Source of the DNA: Phytophthora colocasiae
Taxonomy: Eukaryota; Oomycota; Peronosporomycetes; Peronosporales; Peronosporaceae
Assembly: GCA_018806915.1 (NCBI GenBank)
Contig: JAGKQI010000075.1
Span: 724,898 to 788,897 of the forward strand
Length of the DNA: 64,000 nucleotides
Reading direction: 5' to 3'
Part shown: positions 20,587 through 29,683 of the stretch, one piece after another
Numbering within the stretch: the first letter of the stretch is position 1
Layout: the number at the start of each line of letters is the position of its first letter
The notes under the pieces: generated by a model
Told to the model about the DNA's origin: nothing
Databases searched by the model: none
The model's input: the letters and a program-made list of their open reading frames with translations, nothing else
Program-made: the position numbers and the translations under genes

Positions 20587-22167
20587 ATGCAGCGAATGCT
20601 GTCGATCACAAGGGGAAAGCACACGGGCAAGAACAATGAACACAAAGAGAAGAATAGCAAGTCCGCTACAACCGACCAAGGTCTCGCTTCGCCAACGTCC
20701 CCAGTCAACTCCATCTCTCCACCGTCGCCAGTAGCTACATGGGAGCCGGTTGACAGCGCTCAGGAATCGCCTCCTCCACCACCTTCTTCGCCAACAACAC
20801 ACACTGCCTCGCACTCCCCATCCAGTGTCCGACCAACTATTGACCTAAAGGTTGATACTCAACTTGAAGCCGAACGAGTATCCCCGATGTCATCACCGTC
20901 TTCTAGCCCAAATTCATTCAAACGAAACACTAGTCTTACATACCGTATCAAGCACTTGGTCTCCAAAGAGAAACGTCGGTTCTCCTGCGAGGGCTTTGAT
21001 CTGGACTTGACGTACGTGACCCAGAGACTCGTGGCTTTAGGTTACCCAGCGGAGAAGATCGAGGGTATCTACAGGAACCACTACCGCGACGTCTTTCGGT
21101 TCTTCGAGCAACGTCATTCTGGACGCTATCGCGTGTACAACCTCTGCGTGGAGCGCAAGTATGCACCGGATGAAAAATTCCACGGACGTGTAGCCGAGTT
21201 CGGATTCGAAGACCATTGTCCCCCACCGTTGTCGCTGATGCTTCCGTTCTGCCGTGACATGCATGTTTGGTTGGAAGCGGATCCAGAAAACGTTGTGGCT
21301 GTGCACTGCAAGGCTGGAAAAGGTCGAACAGGAGTCATGTTGTGCGTCTACATGCTGTACGCTCGGATTTGGCGGTCTGCTCATGGATCACTCGAATACT
21401 TTGCAGCTGCGCGCTCGAAGAAGCAGCAGGGAGTGACAATTCTAAGCCAACGCAGGTTTGTCAACTACTTTAGCGAGATGTGTCGTCGCTCTGAAAGCGC
21501 TAAAAATCTGGAAGAGCTTGGATCGTACGAGAAGGAAGAAGCTCAAGAGCGAGCAATGACATTGGTTGACTATCATACGCAGTGGTTGCAGGAAACTCAA
21601 GGATTACCGGACGGTTCGTCACCCCAAGGTGTTGTTGGATCTAAGCACAGACCACATGCTACGCCAGTGCTACCTTCTCGTGTCAACCTCGTGCTAGTTG
21701 CGGTTGTATTGTGCGGCACTGCAGGACATAAGAAAACGAATTCTAATGCTGCAGATTGGCGAATTCGAGTGGAATGCGGTGCCATTCGACCTCGAGTCGC
21801 TGTGTACGACCTGGCTGGTACTTTTCAGCGCGTACAACGTCCGAAAGCCGACGGAGACAGCAACGAACAAGCGGTGGAGCTTGAATTGCAATGCAACCGG
21901 GTGGTCGTGTGGGATGAGGTGAAGGTGGAGCTCCGACGCCGATCCAGTGGTTCGGTCGGGTACTTTTGGTTCCACACAGCATTCGTGCCTCAGGTTGACG
22001 ATCACTTTGAGTTGCTGTTACCCAAAAGTGAGATTGATAAAGTGGCCAAGGATGCCAAACATGGACACAAGAAGTTCTCCCCCGACTTTGCAGTGCGTCT
22101 GCACTTCGAACTAGCTACGGAGCAAGACGGGATCAAGGCGCCAGCGGCTGTCAACGCAGAGGAATAG
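20587..22167 (+). CDS. PTEN-like phosphoinositide 3-phosphatase
   Basis: Single exon, 526 residues from the ATG at 20587 (good CCACCATG context). The frame is open to 20494, but only through a GTG. After a Ser/Pro-rich N terminus (about 1-115), a dual-specificity phosphatase domain begins at RRFSCEGFDLDLTYVTQRLVALGYPAEKIE, which matches the PTEN PIP2-binding/phosphatase junction. The P-loop is HCKAGKGRTG (about 239-248), with the PTEN-specific lysines for PIP3. A C2-like domain follows (about 370-510), ending in the FWFHTAFV and FELLLPKSEIDKVAKD segments typical of PTEN. It should hydrolyse PtdIns(3,4,5)P3 at the plasma membrane and oppose PI3-kinase signalling, a role linked to the PX kinase in this window only by pathway. 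No C-terminal PDZ ligand is obvious. Confidence 0.92.
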   Translation: MQRMLSITRGKHTGKNNEHKEKNSKSATTDQGLASPTSPVNSISPPSPVATWEPVDSAQESPPPPPSSPTTHTASHSPSSVRPTIDLKVDTQLEAERVSPMSSPSSSPNSFKRNTSLTYRIKHLVSKEKRRFSCEGFDLDLTYVTQRLVALGYPAEKIEGIYRNHYRDVFRFFEQRHSGRYRVYNLCVERKYAPDEKFHGRVAEFGFEDHCPPPLSLMLPFCRDMHVWLEADPENVVAVHCKAGKGRTGVMLCVYMLYARIWRSAHGSLEYFAAARSKKQQGVTILSQRRFVNYFSEMCRRSESAKNLEELGSYEKEEAQERAMTLVDYHTQWLQETQGLPDGSSPQGVVGSKHRPHATPVLPSRVNLVLVAVVLCGTAGHKKTNSNAADWRIRVECGAIRPRVAVYDLAGTFQRVQRPKADGDSNEQAVELELQCNRVVVWDEVKVELRRRSSGSVGYFWFHTAFVPQVDDHFELLLPKSEIDKVAKDAKHGHKKFSPDFAVRLHFELATEQDGIKAPAAVNAEE

Positions 22168-23399
22168 GACATTCTCGTAGAGCAGCAAAGCTGTCGTGCT
22201 TCGGATTCAACCACGGCTCAGTGATGGTGCAATCAGCATGAGTCTGAGGAATCCCTATAAGCTCTTTACCCCACGACCAACTTTGACTCTATCCATCATG
22301 CAATCCGCCCTGCTTAACCAAAACTTTATCATTCCCTTCGCAGGCGACGACGAAAAAAAAATCTGTCAAGAGTCAAGACCGAGACCAGCGTAGCACTGTA
22401 GGCTGTAGCTCGTCGTGGCGTCGAGCACGCCAGCTGCAGAAGGACAAAGCAAACGACAAATGTTGATGTCGTTCTGAAAGAACAGTTCTGACAAGTCCTG
22501 GGCTACTTGTACATCAGCTGAACAGCGGCCAAGGCGAACAGAACCCACGGACTGGACCAGGTCAGTGCAGTTTGAAGCCGAAGCTTGACCGCGATCAGGC
22601 ATGCGTGCAGACAGACTGCGCTGGCGTCGGGAAGCGCGTTGTACACAACTGTACTGCACTGCAAACGCAATGCTGGCAATCTCGTCGACTTGCAGGCAGC
22701 TGGCACCAAGCACCGCACTCGAAACGGTTGCTACGGCAGCGCCGGGTGGTTGGATAGTTCCATTCCACCGAGCCATGCGTCAACTTGCCATGCAGTTTGG
22801 TCACGAAATTGGTGCAAGCGGACTCGATGTTGAGTCTCTATCTGCAGGTCCGGCTTTGACCGTGACAACCTGCGCCAAATACCGTCACACCCTCTACGAC
22901 CACGCTGGCCGTAGTGACAGAAGCGAAGACGAGGCCCTTTTGGCGGCACGATCACGCCCGTCATCGGGCCTCCGCCTTTGTCTTCCCTCAATCTTCTTCA
23001 TCCTCTGCTTTTTAAGCCTAACGTAACGTTGCCTTTGTTCTCTCTCTTTTCAATCCACTGCGGGAGTCAGCGTGAACTTCACGCCGTGAAGACAACCCTA
23101 GCGTCCCGTCTGTGCGCGCAATGTTGTTTTAGGCGCTTCTGAAACCGCCATTTGGGTAGACGATGCAAGTGCCCGTAAATTAGGTTTGATCTGACTATGC
23201 TGCACAATGCCGGGCCCGTACGTGATGGATTGGGCGCTCGCCGTCGAATCGAATTTGGGCGTCAGTTCAAAAATACAATCACGCGGTCGGCCTTCGTTCG
23301 TCCAGGCAGAGGCGCTCCATCACTCGCTCAAAGTCGGTCCCGCGGCCAGAGAGAGCTGCTATCGCTTCTTTCTTCTTTGCAGCTAGAGAGTGTTCGACC
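22168..23399. other. Intergenic, no gene recognised
   Basis: 1.2 kb between PTEN and the pseudokinase. Open frames of up to 141 codons exist on both strands around 22370-23030, but they overlap each other, are Arg/Cys-rich and resemble nothing known. No terminal repeats were found. Confidence 0.5.
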
Positions 23400-24716
23400 A
23401 TGGGTTTTTGTCTGTCCAAGTGCCTTCCTGACAGCGACATGGCAGCGGAACTCGAAGCCGAACTCGACGAGGCTAGTCACAGTTATGTGCAGCAGTCTAC
23501 AGAGCAGTCGACGTTCGGCACCACGTCGTTATTGGCGGTATGTCTTCTTATTTTCTGCTTTTGTGTAATGTTATTTAAATATTTTATTTACCATCAGGCC
23601 GATGAAGTGGTGTGTCTAAATGCCATTGGAGAAGGGCCGTCCGGAGTCATTTACAAGGGCTCGTACCGAGGTTCCGTCGTGGCTGTGAAGAAGATGAAGA
23701 TGATCTCACTACCGTCCAAATCTTCAGCTAGAGAGAACGTCGAAATGGAACTCGAAGTGGAAGCTACACGCATGGGCAGCCTACGACACCCGAACACTGT
23801 GCTCTTTATGGGTGCGTGTCTGCAGGAGGACTACTTCTGCATCGTCAGTGAATACTGCACGCGCGGTTCGCTATTCAACGTGTTGCACGCACCTAAAGCT
23901 TCAGCCTCCAGCAGAAGCAGACACAAACGAAAAGGCTCGGAACCGCTTTCAAGAGCAGCTTCTACCAGTACAGCAAGTGCACCTGGTGGGACCAGTGACC
24001 CAGCAAAGAAGAAGGTGAATTTGAAGTGGAGTCTACGGATACGACTCGCTCTGGGAGCAGCACGAGGACTGCTCTATCTACACAGCGCAGACCCACCTCT
24101 TGTACACGGACAGCTTAAGAGCACCAACATTTTGGTAGACGATTCCTGGAATGCCAAGCTCGCGGACTTTGGAACGCGACGGGTGGCCGAGGCAGTGGGC
24201 TTTGATAGAAGTAGGATGAATAGTATCGACGAGCGATCAGCTCTGCTACGATGGACGGCGCCCGAATTGCTCAAGCTAGGCGAGGAGCGTGTGATGAAGG
24301 GAGCGTTCCCCAGTGACAGCGCGAGTCCACAGGCTGTGGACATTTTCAGCTTTGGCCTGATCATGTGGGAGCTCACAACAGGTGAACTGCCGTATTCGGA
24401 CATGCACTCGAATGCCGAGATCAGTGATTACGTGCAGCAGGGCTACCGACCAATTATGAAGCCCGGTCAGTGCAATATCAAGTGGGCCGAGCTCATGTCC
24501 CGATGCTGGTCGCACAACCCGACTCGGAGACCCAGCGCAGCCGAGATCGTGTCGTCACTTGAGAGCATTAGCAAGGCTGATGCTATTGCCCAGTCAGCCA
24601 AGAAGGAGACGCGCGTGGTGAATAGCAACCGCGCAGACTACCGCTTTGCAGAGAAACCTCGCTCAAGATCAAAAGGACCGTCCAAGTTCAAGAGCAACGT
24701 ACGTGTCGTCGTCTAA
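23400..24716 (+). CDS. TKL-type protein kinase, predicted pseudokinase, N-terminally acylated
   Basis: Exons 23400..23537 and 23598..24716, 418 residues. The 60-bp intron (GTATGT...CATCAG) is in phase 0 and free of stops. The start MGFCLSKC is a strong N-myristoylation (Gly2) plus palmitoylation (Cys4, Cys8) signal. The kinase domain has GEGPSGVIYKG (about 57), VAVKKMK (about 75), an insert rich in Ser (RSRHKRKGS...), ADFGTRR (about 234), WTAPELL and FSFGLIMWELTTGELPY. The catalytic loop reads HGQLKSTNILVDD in place of HRDLKxxN, so the catalytic Asp is missing, as in many plant receptor-like pseudokinases. It probably acts as a membrane-tethered scaffold or allosteric partner. An alternative 3' end cannot be excluded because the last codons (SNVRVVV) overlap a GTACGT. 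Confidence 0.85.
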   Translation: MGFCLSKCLPDSDMAAELEAELDEASHSYVQQSTEQSTFGTTSLLAVCLLIFCFCVMLFKYFIYHQADEVVCLNAIGEGPSGVIYKGSYRGSVVAVKKMKMISLPSKSSARENVEMELEVEATRMGSLRHPNTVLFMGACLQEDYFCIVSEYCTRGSLFNVLHAPKASASSRSRHKRKGSEPLSRAASTSTASAPGGTSDPAKKKVNLKWSLRIRLALGAARGLLYLHSADPPLVHGQLKSTNILVDDSWNAKLADFGTRRVAEAVGFDRSRMNSIDERSALLRWTAPELLKLGEERVMKGAFPSDSASPQAVDIFSFGLIMWELTTGELPYSDMHSNAEISDYVQQGYRPIMKPGQCNIKWAELMSRCWSHNPTRRPSAAEIVSSLESISKADAIAQSAKKETRVVNSNRADYRFAEKPRSRSKGPSKFKSNVRVVV

Positions 24717-24977
24717 CAAGAATCTGGAGTTTCAGTGTTGCTCGCGACTATGTCGTGTGGACGATAGAGTGCATCGGCCCAGTGTAGATTGTGCTGGAGA
24801 AGATTTTGGCTTTCGATACCACGTTGCGTCGCATTAGGCGGCCACAAGAGAACGACAATGGGACTCACAGGGGGCAGTGGACACTGCAGACATTGCACGC
24901 TTTTTGACAAGACGCCACAATGTAGCTAGGCACTAATATTAAATTGCATTGGACTTTGCTGTCAGTACAGTTACAAT

Positions 24978-25709
24978 TCACTGCTCAGGCTTGGCGAATG
25001 GCGTGTGATACTTGGCAACATGCTCCTCCAGGAACTCGTCGCGCAGCATGATGGAGATGCGATGAGTACGGTTCACGGGTACTTCTCCTTTGAAGACTTG
25101 TGCACCTGGCAGGATCTCGTGCGTGTAGTGGTAACGGACCCGTCCGGTCATCATGTACATGGATCGACGTTGCAGGTAGGCGTCAATGATCGAATCTCCG
25201 TGTTCCTCCTTGAATCTCATGATACTAGGCGACAGCAAGTTGATACCAGCTACTACTCGACCAGAAAACTTGATGGCGTCCACATGAGGCTTAATGTAGC
25301 CATCCTCAGCCAACTCGATCACATGGACAGCTGGGAAGTAGGTCAGTTCCTTGGGTAAAATGGCAGCCTCGCGAACCTTTTGAAGGATGCGCTGCGTCTC
25401 GGTGGACCAACGCGAACGCTCCATCTCCTTGAATTTAATGATGACATTGTCCCAGTGGTCCTCCTCGTAGCGTCGGCGCTTGAGAATACGTGAACATTCG
25501 TCCGCAACGACTTTTTCCTCGTCTTCCGTGATGATGTCCAACATGACCTGCAGATCTCCTTCGCTTACGAGCGGGTCTTGGCAATGCGTTGAATCCAAAT
25601 TGTACACATCCTGCCATAAAGACTGTGAAGAAGATGCACCTACAGTAGAGGAGCTTAGAAGACGCCGCAGAGGCGCTAGGGAGCGTCGGAGAGGCCTCGA
25701 ACTCAGCAT
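24978..25709 (-). CDS. ALKBH7-like mitochondrial 2-oxoglutarate/Fe(II) dioxygenase
   Basis: Single exon, 243 residues from the ATG at 25709 (a second ATG at 25730 adds seven residues). The N terminus MLSSRPLRRSLAPLRRLLSSS is a clear mitochondrial presequence. The core HVIELAEDGYIKPHVDAIKFSG carries the HxD iron ligands (about residue 140-142). YHYTHEIL (about 196) supplies the second histidine, and NRTHRISIMLRDE (about 217) the 2-oxoglutarate-binding Arg. The segment AGINLLSPSIMRF matches ALKBH7, a mitochondrial AlkB homologue linked to necrosis and RNA or protein demethylation in animals. The substrate here is unknown. It lies 65 bases downstream of the METTL21-like gene on the same strand. 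Confidence 0.88.
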   Translation of the reverse strand: MLSSRPLRRSLAPLRRLLSSSTVGASSSQSLWQDVYNLDSTHCQDPLVSEGDLQVMLDIITEDEEKVVADECSRILKRRRYEEDHWDNVIIKFKEMERSRWSTETQRILQKVREAAILPKELTYFPAVHVIELAEDGYIKPHVDAIKFSGRVVAGINLLSPSIMRFKEEHGDSIIDAYLQRRSMYMMTGRVRYHYTHEILPGAQVFKGEVPVNRTHRISIMLRDEFLEEHVAKYHTPFAKPEQ

Positions 25710-25774
25710 CTTGGGAGTCCAAAGCAACAATGGAGACTAAATCACAATTTTTGTGCAATAGTATTTAGTCGACT

Positions 25775-26662
25775 CTATTTCGGTGGACGAATCAGATGCA
25801 CATGCATCATAGCAGCATTGTAGACTGCATCAAGACGTTCGCGAGGCACTTGTTCCACTTGGAACTGCTGATCAGACAGCAACTTGAAGAAGGATTCACC
25901 TCGATCTCCAGCGAAACGAGCTTCGTGCGCGGAAACGATGAGCGTGTTAGGGTGTGACAGGTGCAGGATGGTTTCCACAAGTTTCTGGGAGATATCGCGA
26001 TGACCGTAGACCAGGTCTGAGCACAGAATGACGTCGAATTGGAGTGCCTCCAGCTCGTCCTTCTCGCCCCACATCAAACCCTGCGCACGAGTAGGGACGG
26101 AAATGCAGCCGAGTGTCTGATTCCGGTCGATATTGGCTTGGATCCACGGAACTGCCATGGGCTACGGAGACAAGTTTGAAGTGAATACCTGTCTGCTTAG
26201 CATCAATAACACTCGAGTACATACCATGTCAGTGAGTGTAACTTCCTTGGCTCCAAGTGCTGCTGCAGCCAAGCCAGGCACACCGATGCCACAGCCCAAT
26301 TCAATCACACGCTTGTTCTCGAAGAAGCCATTCGGGAAAAACTCGTCATTAGCCAGGAACTTGGACAACACTAGCGCACAGTCCCAGACCTTCGCCTGTT
26401 GACCCTGTTTCTCCTGGAATACGATCTTCTTGTCGCCACGGAGTTCCAGTGCGCTCTCTGTCACGAGGTCTTTGTCACCTCCCTGAATACGCCGCTGTCT
26501 AGTTGCCAGTCCCCATTCTCGCTCTGCATACTGCTCCACATACCGCACAGCCTCGCGACGTTTAGCCTGTTGCACTTCCGTCTCTTCGAAAAGGTCATCG
26601 CTTTCTATACGTCCGAAGAAATCGTTCTCCTCATCGGAGCTGCTGCTGTCAACGTTGCTCAT
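25775..26662 (-). CDS. METTL21-type protein-lysine methyltransferase (Methyltransf_16)
   Basis: Exons complement(25775..26161, 26225..26662), 274 residues. The 63-bp intron (GTATGT...CCGTAG) is in phase 0, between TLTDM and PMAVPWIQANI. An acidic N terminus (MSNVDSSSSDEEND) precedes a seven-beta-strand SAM domain: WDCALVLSKFL, the SAM motif VIELGCGIGVPGLAAAALGA (about 115-135), VTLTDMP, and the family motif with DVILCSDLVYG. This arrangement is characteristic of METTL21/EEF2KMT-type lysine methyltransferases acting on chaperones and translation factors; the exact substrate cannot be told. The gene is divergent from DPH7 with only 93 bases between start codons, so the two probably share a promoter, and both may serve translation-factor modification. 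Confidence 0.88.
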
Positions 26663-26755
26663 GACCAATTTGACTGGATTGGAAATGACAAGCGAAAATC
26701 GAGGAATTGCAAAAATAGTCCTAGCATACGAAACCCAAGTATTACAAGCAGCAAG
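26663..26755. promoter_or_regulatory. Compact bidirectional promoter (METTL21-like / DPH7)
   Basis: Only 93 bases separate the divergent ATGs. On the minus strand TCATTTCCAAT (26678-26688) resembles the oomycete initiator and lies about 20 bases from the methyltransferase ATG. No equally good motif is seen on the plus side. Confidence 0.45.
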
Positions 26756-28160
26756 ATGGACGCGACGTTGGCGACGTTCGACACGGTGGAGACGGCGGAT
26801 TGCGTGGAGTCCTGCCCCGTTGCTGGCTTTGAGTCCTCGATGGTTGCTGCTACGTACCAGCTCCACAAGGCAGCAGCTATTGGTGAAGCAGAGGATCGTC
26901 GCAGTGGCACACTGCAGCATTTCCAGTTAAGCTGTGAAGACCCGACAAACACTGATGATGCAGCCGTCTCAGTACAAAAGCTGGAGGAAACCGCGACGTC
27001 GAGCGGTATCTTTGATATCAAATGGAACACGGAAGCCATGAACGGCAAAGCGGTTTTGGGAGCTGCTACTGCTGGAGGCTCATTGGAGCTGTATGAATTG
27101 GCACGCGACGGCGAAACGAAAACATTGCGCCATTCTGGGCTGACTACGGACGCTGATGCTAGCTCAATGTGCCTGTCGTTGGACTGGAACAACCGGATGC
27201 ACTCCAATGCACAGCCATCCATTTGCGTGAGCCACTCAGACGGGTAGGTATCTTGTTATCCTGGTCGGAGAATTGGGCAGAATCATCGGGGAGGCACTAA
27301 TGCTTTTGCTACGAACACTTGTAGCGCGTTGTCGGTCTGGGACATCACTCCTCAGGGAATTGTGCAGCAAAACAAGGTAAGGTCTCAGTCGTTTTCTCCG
27401 CTTTGGCTGTCTAGCATCGTGTGGTTTTGTTGAGACGGTTTCTCCTTTGAAACGGGCTTGCAGTAAACTACTCTACGAAACGGGGATTAACCGGCATTTG
27501 TTTCCTATTGACTCCAGTGGCGCGCGCACGACCTCTACGGCTCTCCCATTGAGGCATGGATCGCAGCTTTCAACTGTCACGACCCGAATGTACTGTTCTC
27601 CGGCGCAGACGACGCGGCACTCAAGGGATGGGACTTGCGCGTAGGCACCTCGACACCGACCTTCAAGAACATGCGGCAGTACTCCATGGGCGTGTGTAGC
27701 ATTCAGTTCCACCCGCATAACGAGCGCCTCGTGGCTGTGGGAAGCTATGACGAGCAAGTCGCGGTTTGGGACCATCGTAATATGACGCGCCCAGTAGCCG
27801 TCTACGGCGCTGGTGGCGGCGTCTGGCGCCTGAAATGGCATCCAGCTGAGAATCGACAGGTAAGGCAGCAACTACACGATTCCGATTGATTGCTACTGCA
27901 AAGATGAGCTCACTTTCCCCGTCTTTTTGTTGCAGGAATTTCTCCTGGCTGCATGCATGCACAACGGCTTCCAAGTGCTGGAACTGGCCGAGACGAAGCT
28001 GCTCAAGGCCACGAGCTATGACCGTCATGACTCACTCGCGTACGGCGTCGACTGGTGGCTGCACCCTGCCGCGTTGCAGGCTAAAGCGCCTGTGGTTGGC
28101 TCCGCCTCCTTCTACGATCATGCCTTCCATGTATGGCGTCAGCAGCTGGAAAGTAGTTGA
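26756..28160 (+). CDS. DPH7 (WDR85) diphthine methylesterase, WD40 protein
   Basis: Exons 26756..27243, 27325..27376, 27518..27859 and 27936..28160, 368 residues; all four join in frame at GT/AG sites. The N terminus MDATLATFDTVETADCVESCP matches DPH7, as do ILDMKW-type GIFDIKWN, CLSLDWN, RAHDLYGSPIEAWIAAFNC, SGADDAALKGWDLR, YSMGVCSIQFHPH, VAVGSYDEQVAVWDHRNM, GGGVWRLKWHP, LLAACMHNGFQVL and the terminal ASFYDHAFHVW. DPH7 removes the methyl ester from diphthine on elongation factor 2, preceding the final amidation to diphthamide. It is cytosolic. No single open frame shows it; the second exon is only 52 bp. Confidence 0.92.
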
Positions 28161-29683
28161 AGTTACATACAAACAGCAAGTCAAACATACAACACCCAAG
28201 AGGTCTGCTTGGATACGACCCCTGGGGGCACAAATGATCCAGTTCCGTTTGACTGGTCATAAATCGTTCTGACGAAGTGTCAACTTCAACGACGTGGTTG
28301 CACACGAGAAGTTTTCTCCGCCTCGTGGTCACCAACTTCCTGCAAAAACGCCGTGGGTTTCCTAGGAAGGACGGACCGGTGCTTTGCCACAATTCGATTC
28401 ACGCTCAACAACGCAGATCTCCAGCTCCAATGCCGGTCGCTCTCCCCGTCGATGCAACTTCACCTTCGAACCCGCCGGTCAAGTTGGCTCTTTCGCAGCT
28501 TGGGGGATGTTCCAGCAACAGCCAAACCTCAGCGTGGGTGACAACGGCACCCAAGGCAAGAAAGTTGCGGAGCTGAGTTACGGAGAGAGAAGCTGCAATG
28601 CGACAGCATCCATTTCCAAGCGCGTCGCAGTAGCCTGGCGAGGAGCACGGTGAGAGTTGAGCAGCTTGGCCTAAAGAAGAAGGCCAGTCTGACAGACCCA
28701 GTGGCGTCTTAGCCTGCCAGGGATATCGATCTAATTTATATGCAATTGAACTACCCGGTATTTTGTCTCGTGTCAATGACATTGGCTCACTGCTATAGTA
28801 CGCGACGTGAGTTATTCATTGCGGGTAACATCTCTGCGTCTAGCAATCGAGAACGACGAGTATCTTACTTCACAGGGTCCCCAACGAACAAGAAGGTGAA
28901 TCTTCGCAAATTGGTCATTCTGGTGGTGCGTCCTTCCTGCATAAAGGTGACAACTGAGTAGAATGTATCGTTGACACGGACTCTGCTACCTGAATGGCAG
29001 TCTGTAATAGCACTCAAGCAACAACTATAACTCCATATAGGCCAAGGTACAATATCCTTGGCTGCAATAGCTGAAGTTGACCTGACTCCGAGAATGGGGC
29101 CAAATGGCCGTTAGGAAATACTGTCCAGTTTCAGCGTTGATCCGGTACTAGTACGCTGCTGTGACGCACGAACAGCGTTGACGACTGCAGACACCACAAT
29201 GCGGAGTAAATCTAGCTGAGACTCTCAGCTTGATTTACTCCAGCCTGGTGAGACTGGTACCGGTACATGTATTGGTGATGGGCAAATGGGCTCATCATCG
29301 ATGGCTTTTCTTCGCATCGCTTGCTGACCAGTCAAATTCTTGTGGTCTCTCGAACCTAGAGGATCCCTCCAGTTTCTGGACACATAAACGGTCGAAACAT
29401 AGAATCAGCAAGTAAAACCGATCCAGCAGCTCGAGCGCATACTTTCTCCAAGTCTACCTGTCCCTGTCTAAACCGATGGTTAAAAAGGGGGAGGGGCACC
29501 GTCGACACCCAGGTCCAGCAAGCAACCCTACGATCTGTCATCTCTGCGTGGGTATTGCACCGCTAGGGGATACCGGTATCTGTACCTGCACCTGCACCAG
29601 CACATCCACCGGCGGCAAAGTCACTCTTCAATTCGCCTGGAACCTCTCAAGGCGATTCCTACCTTTTGACACTTTACCACCTT
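28161..29683. other. Intergenic, no gene recognised
   Basis: 1.5 kb between DPH7 and the bZIP gene. Overlapping open frames of at most 125 codons around 28280-28780 have no recognised family. It includes the palindrome at 29202-29242 and, at 29582-29610, a short CCTGCACCTGCACCAGCAC repeat. Confidence 0.5.
29202..29242. repeat. 41-bp near-perfect palindrome (20-1-20)
   Basis: Arms 29202-29221 and 29223-29242 pair around a central C with two mismatches (the outermost pair and 29213/29231). The left arm starts CGGAGTAAATCTAGC. It has the same geometry as 4472-4512, 45336-45376 and 51187-51227, with unrelated sequence, and lies 440 bases upstream of the bZIP start. Confidence 0.9.

Noticed and set aside
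22366..23026. Overlapping open frames upstream of the pseudokinase
   Set aside because: Arg/Cys-rich on both strands, no motif, no start context; treated as noncoding.
24699..24735. Extra 3' intron (GTACGT...TTTCAG) in the pseudokinase gene
   Set aside because: It would be only about 37 bases, shorter than any other intron seen here; the simple stop at 24716 is preferred.
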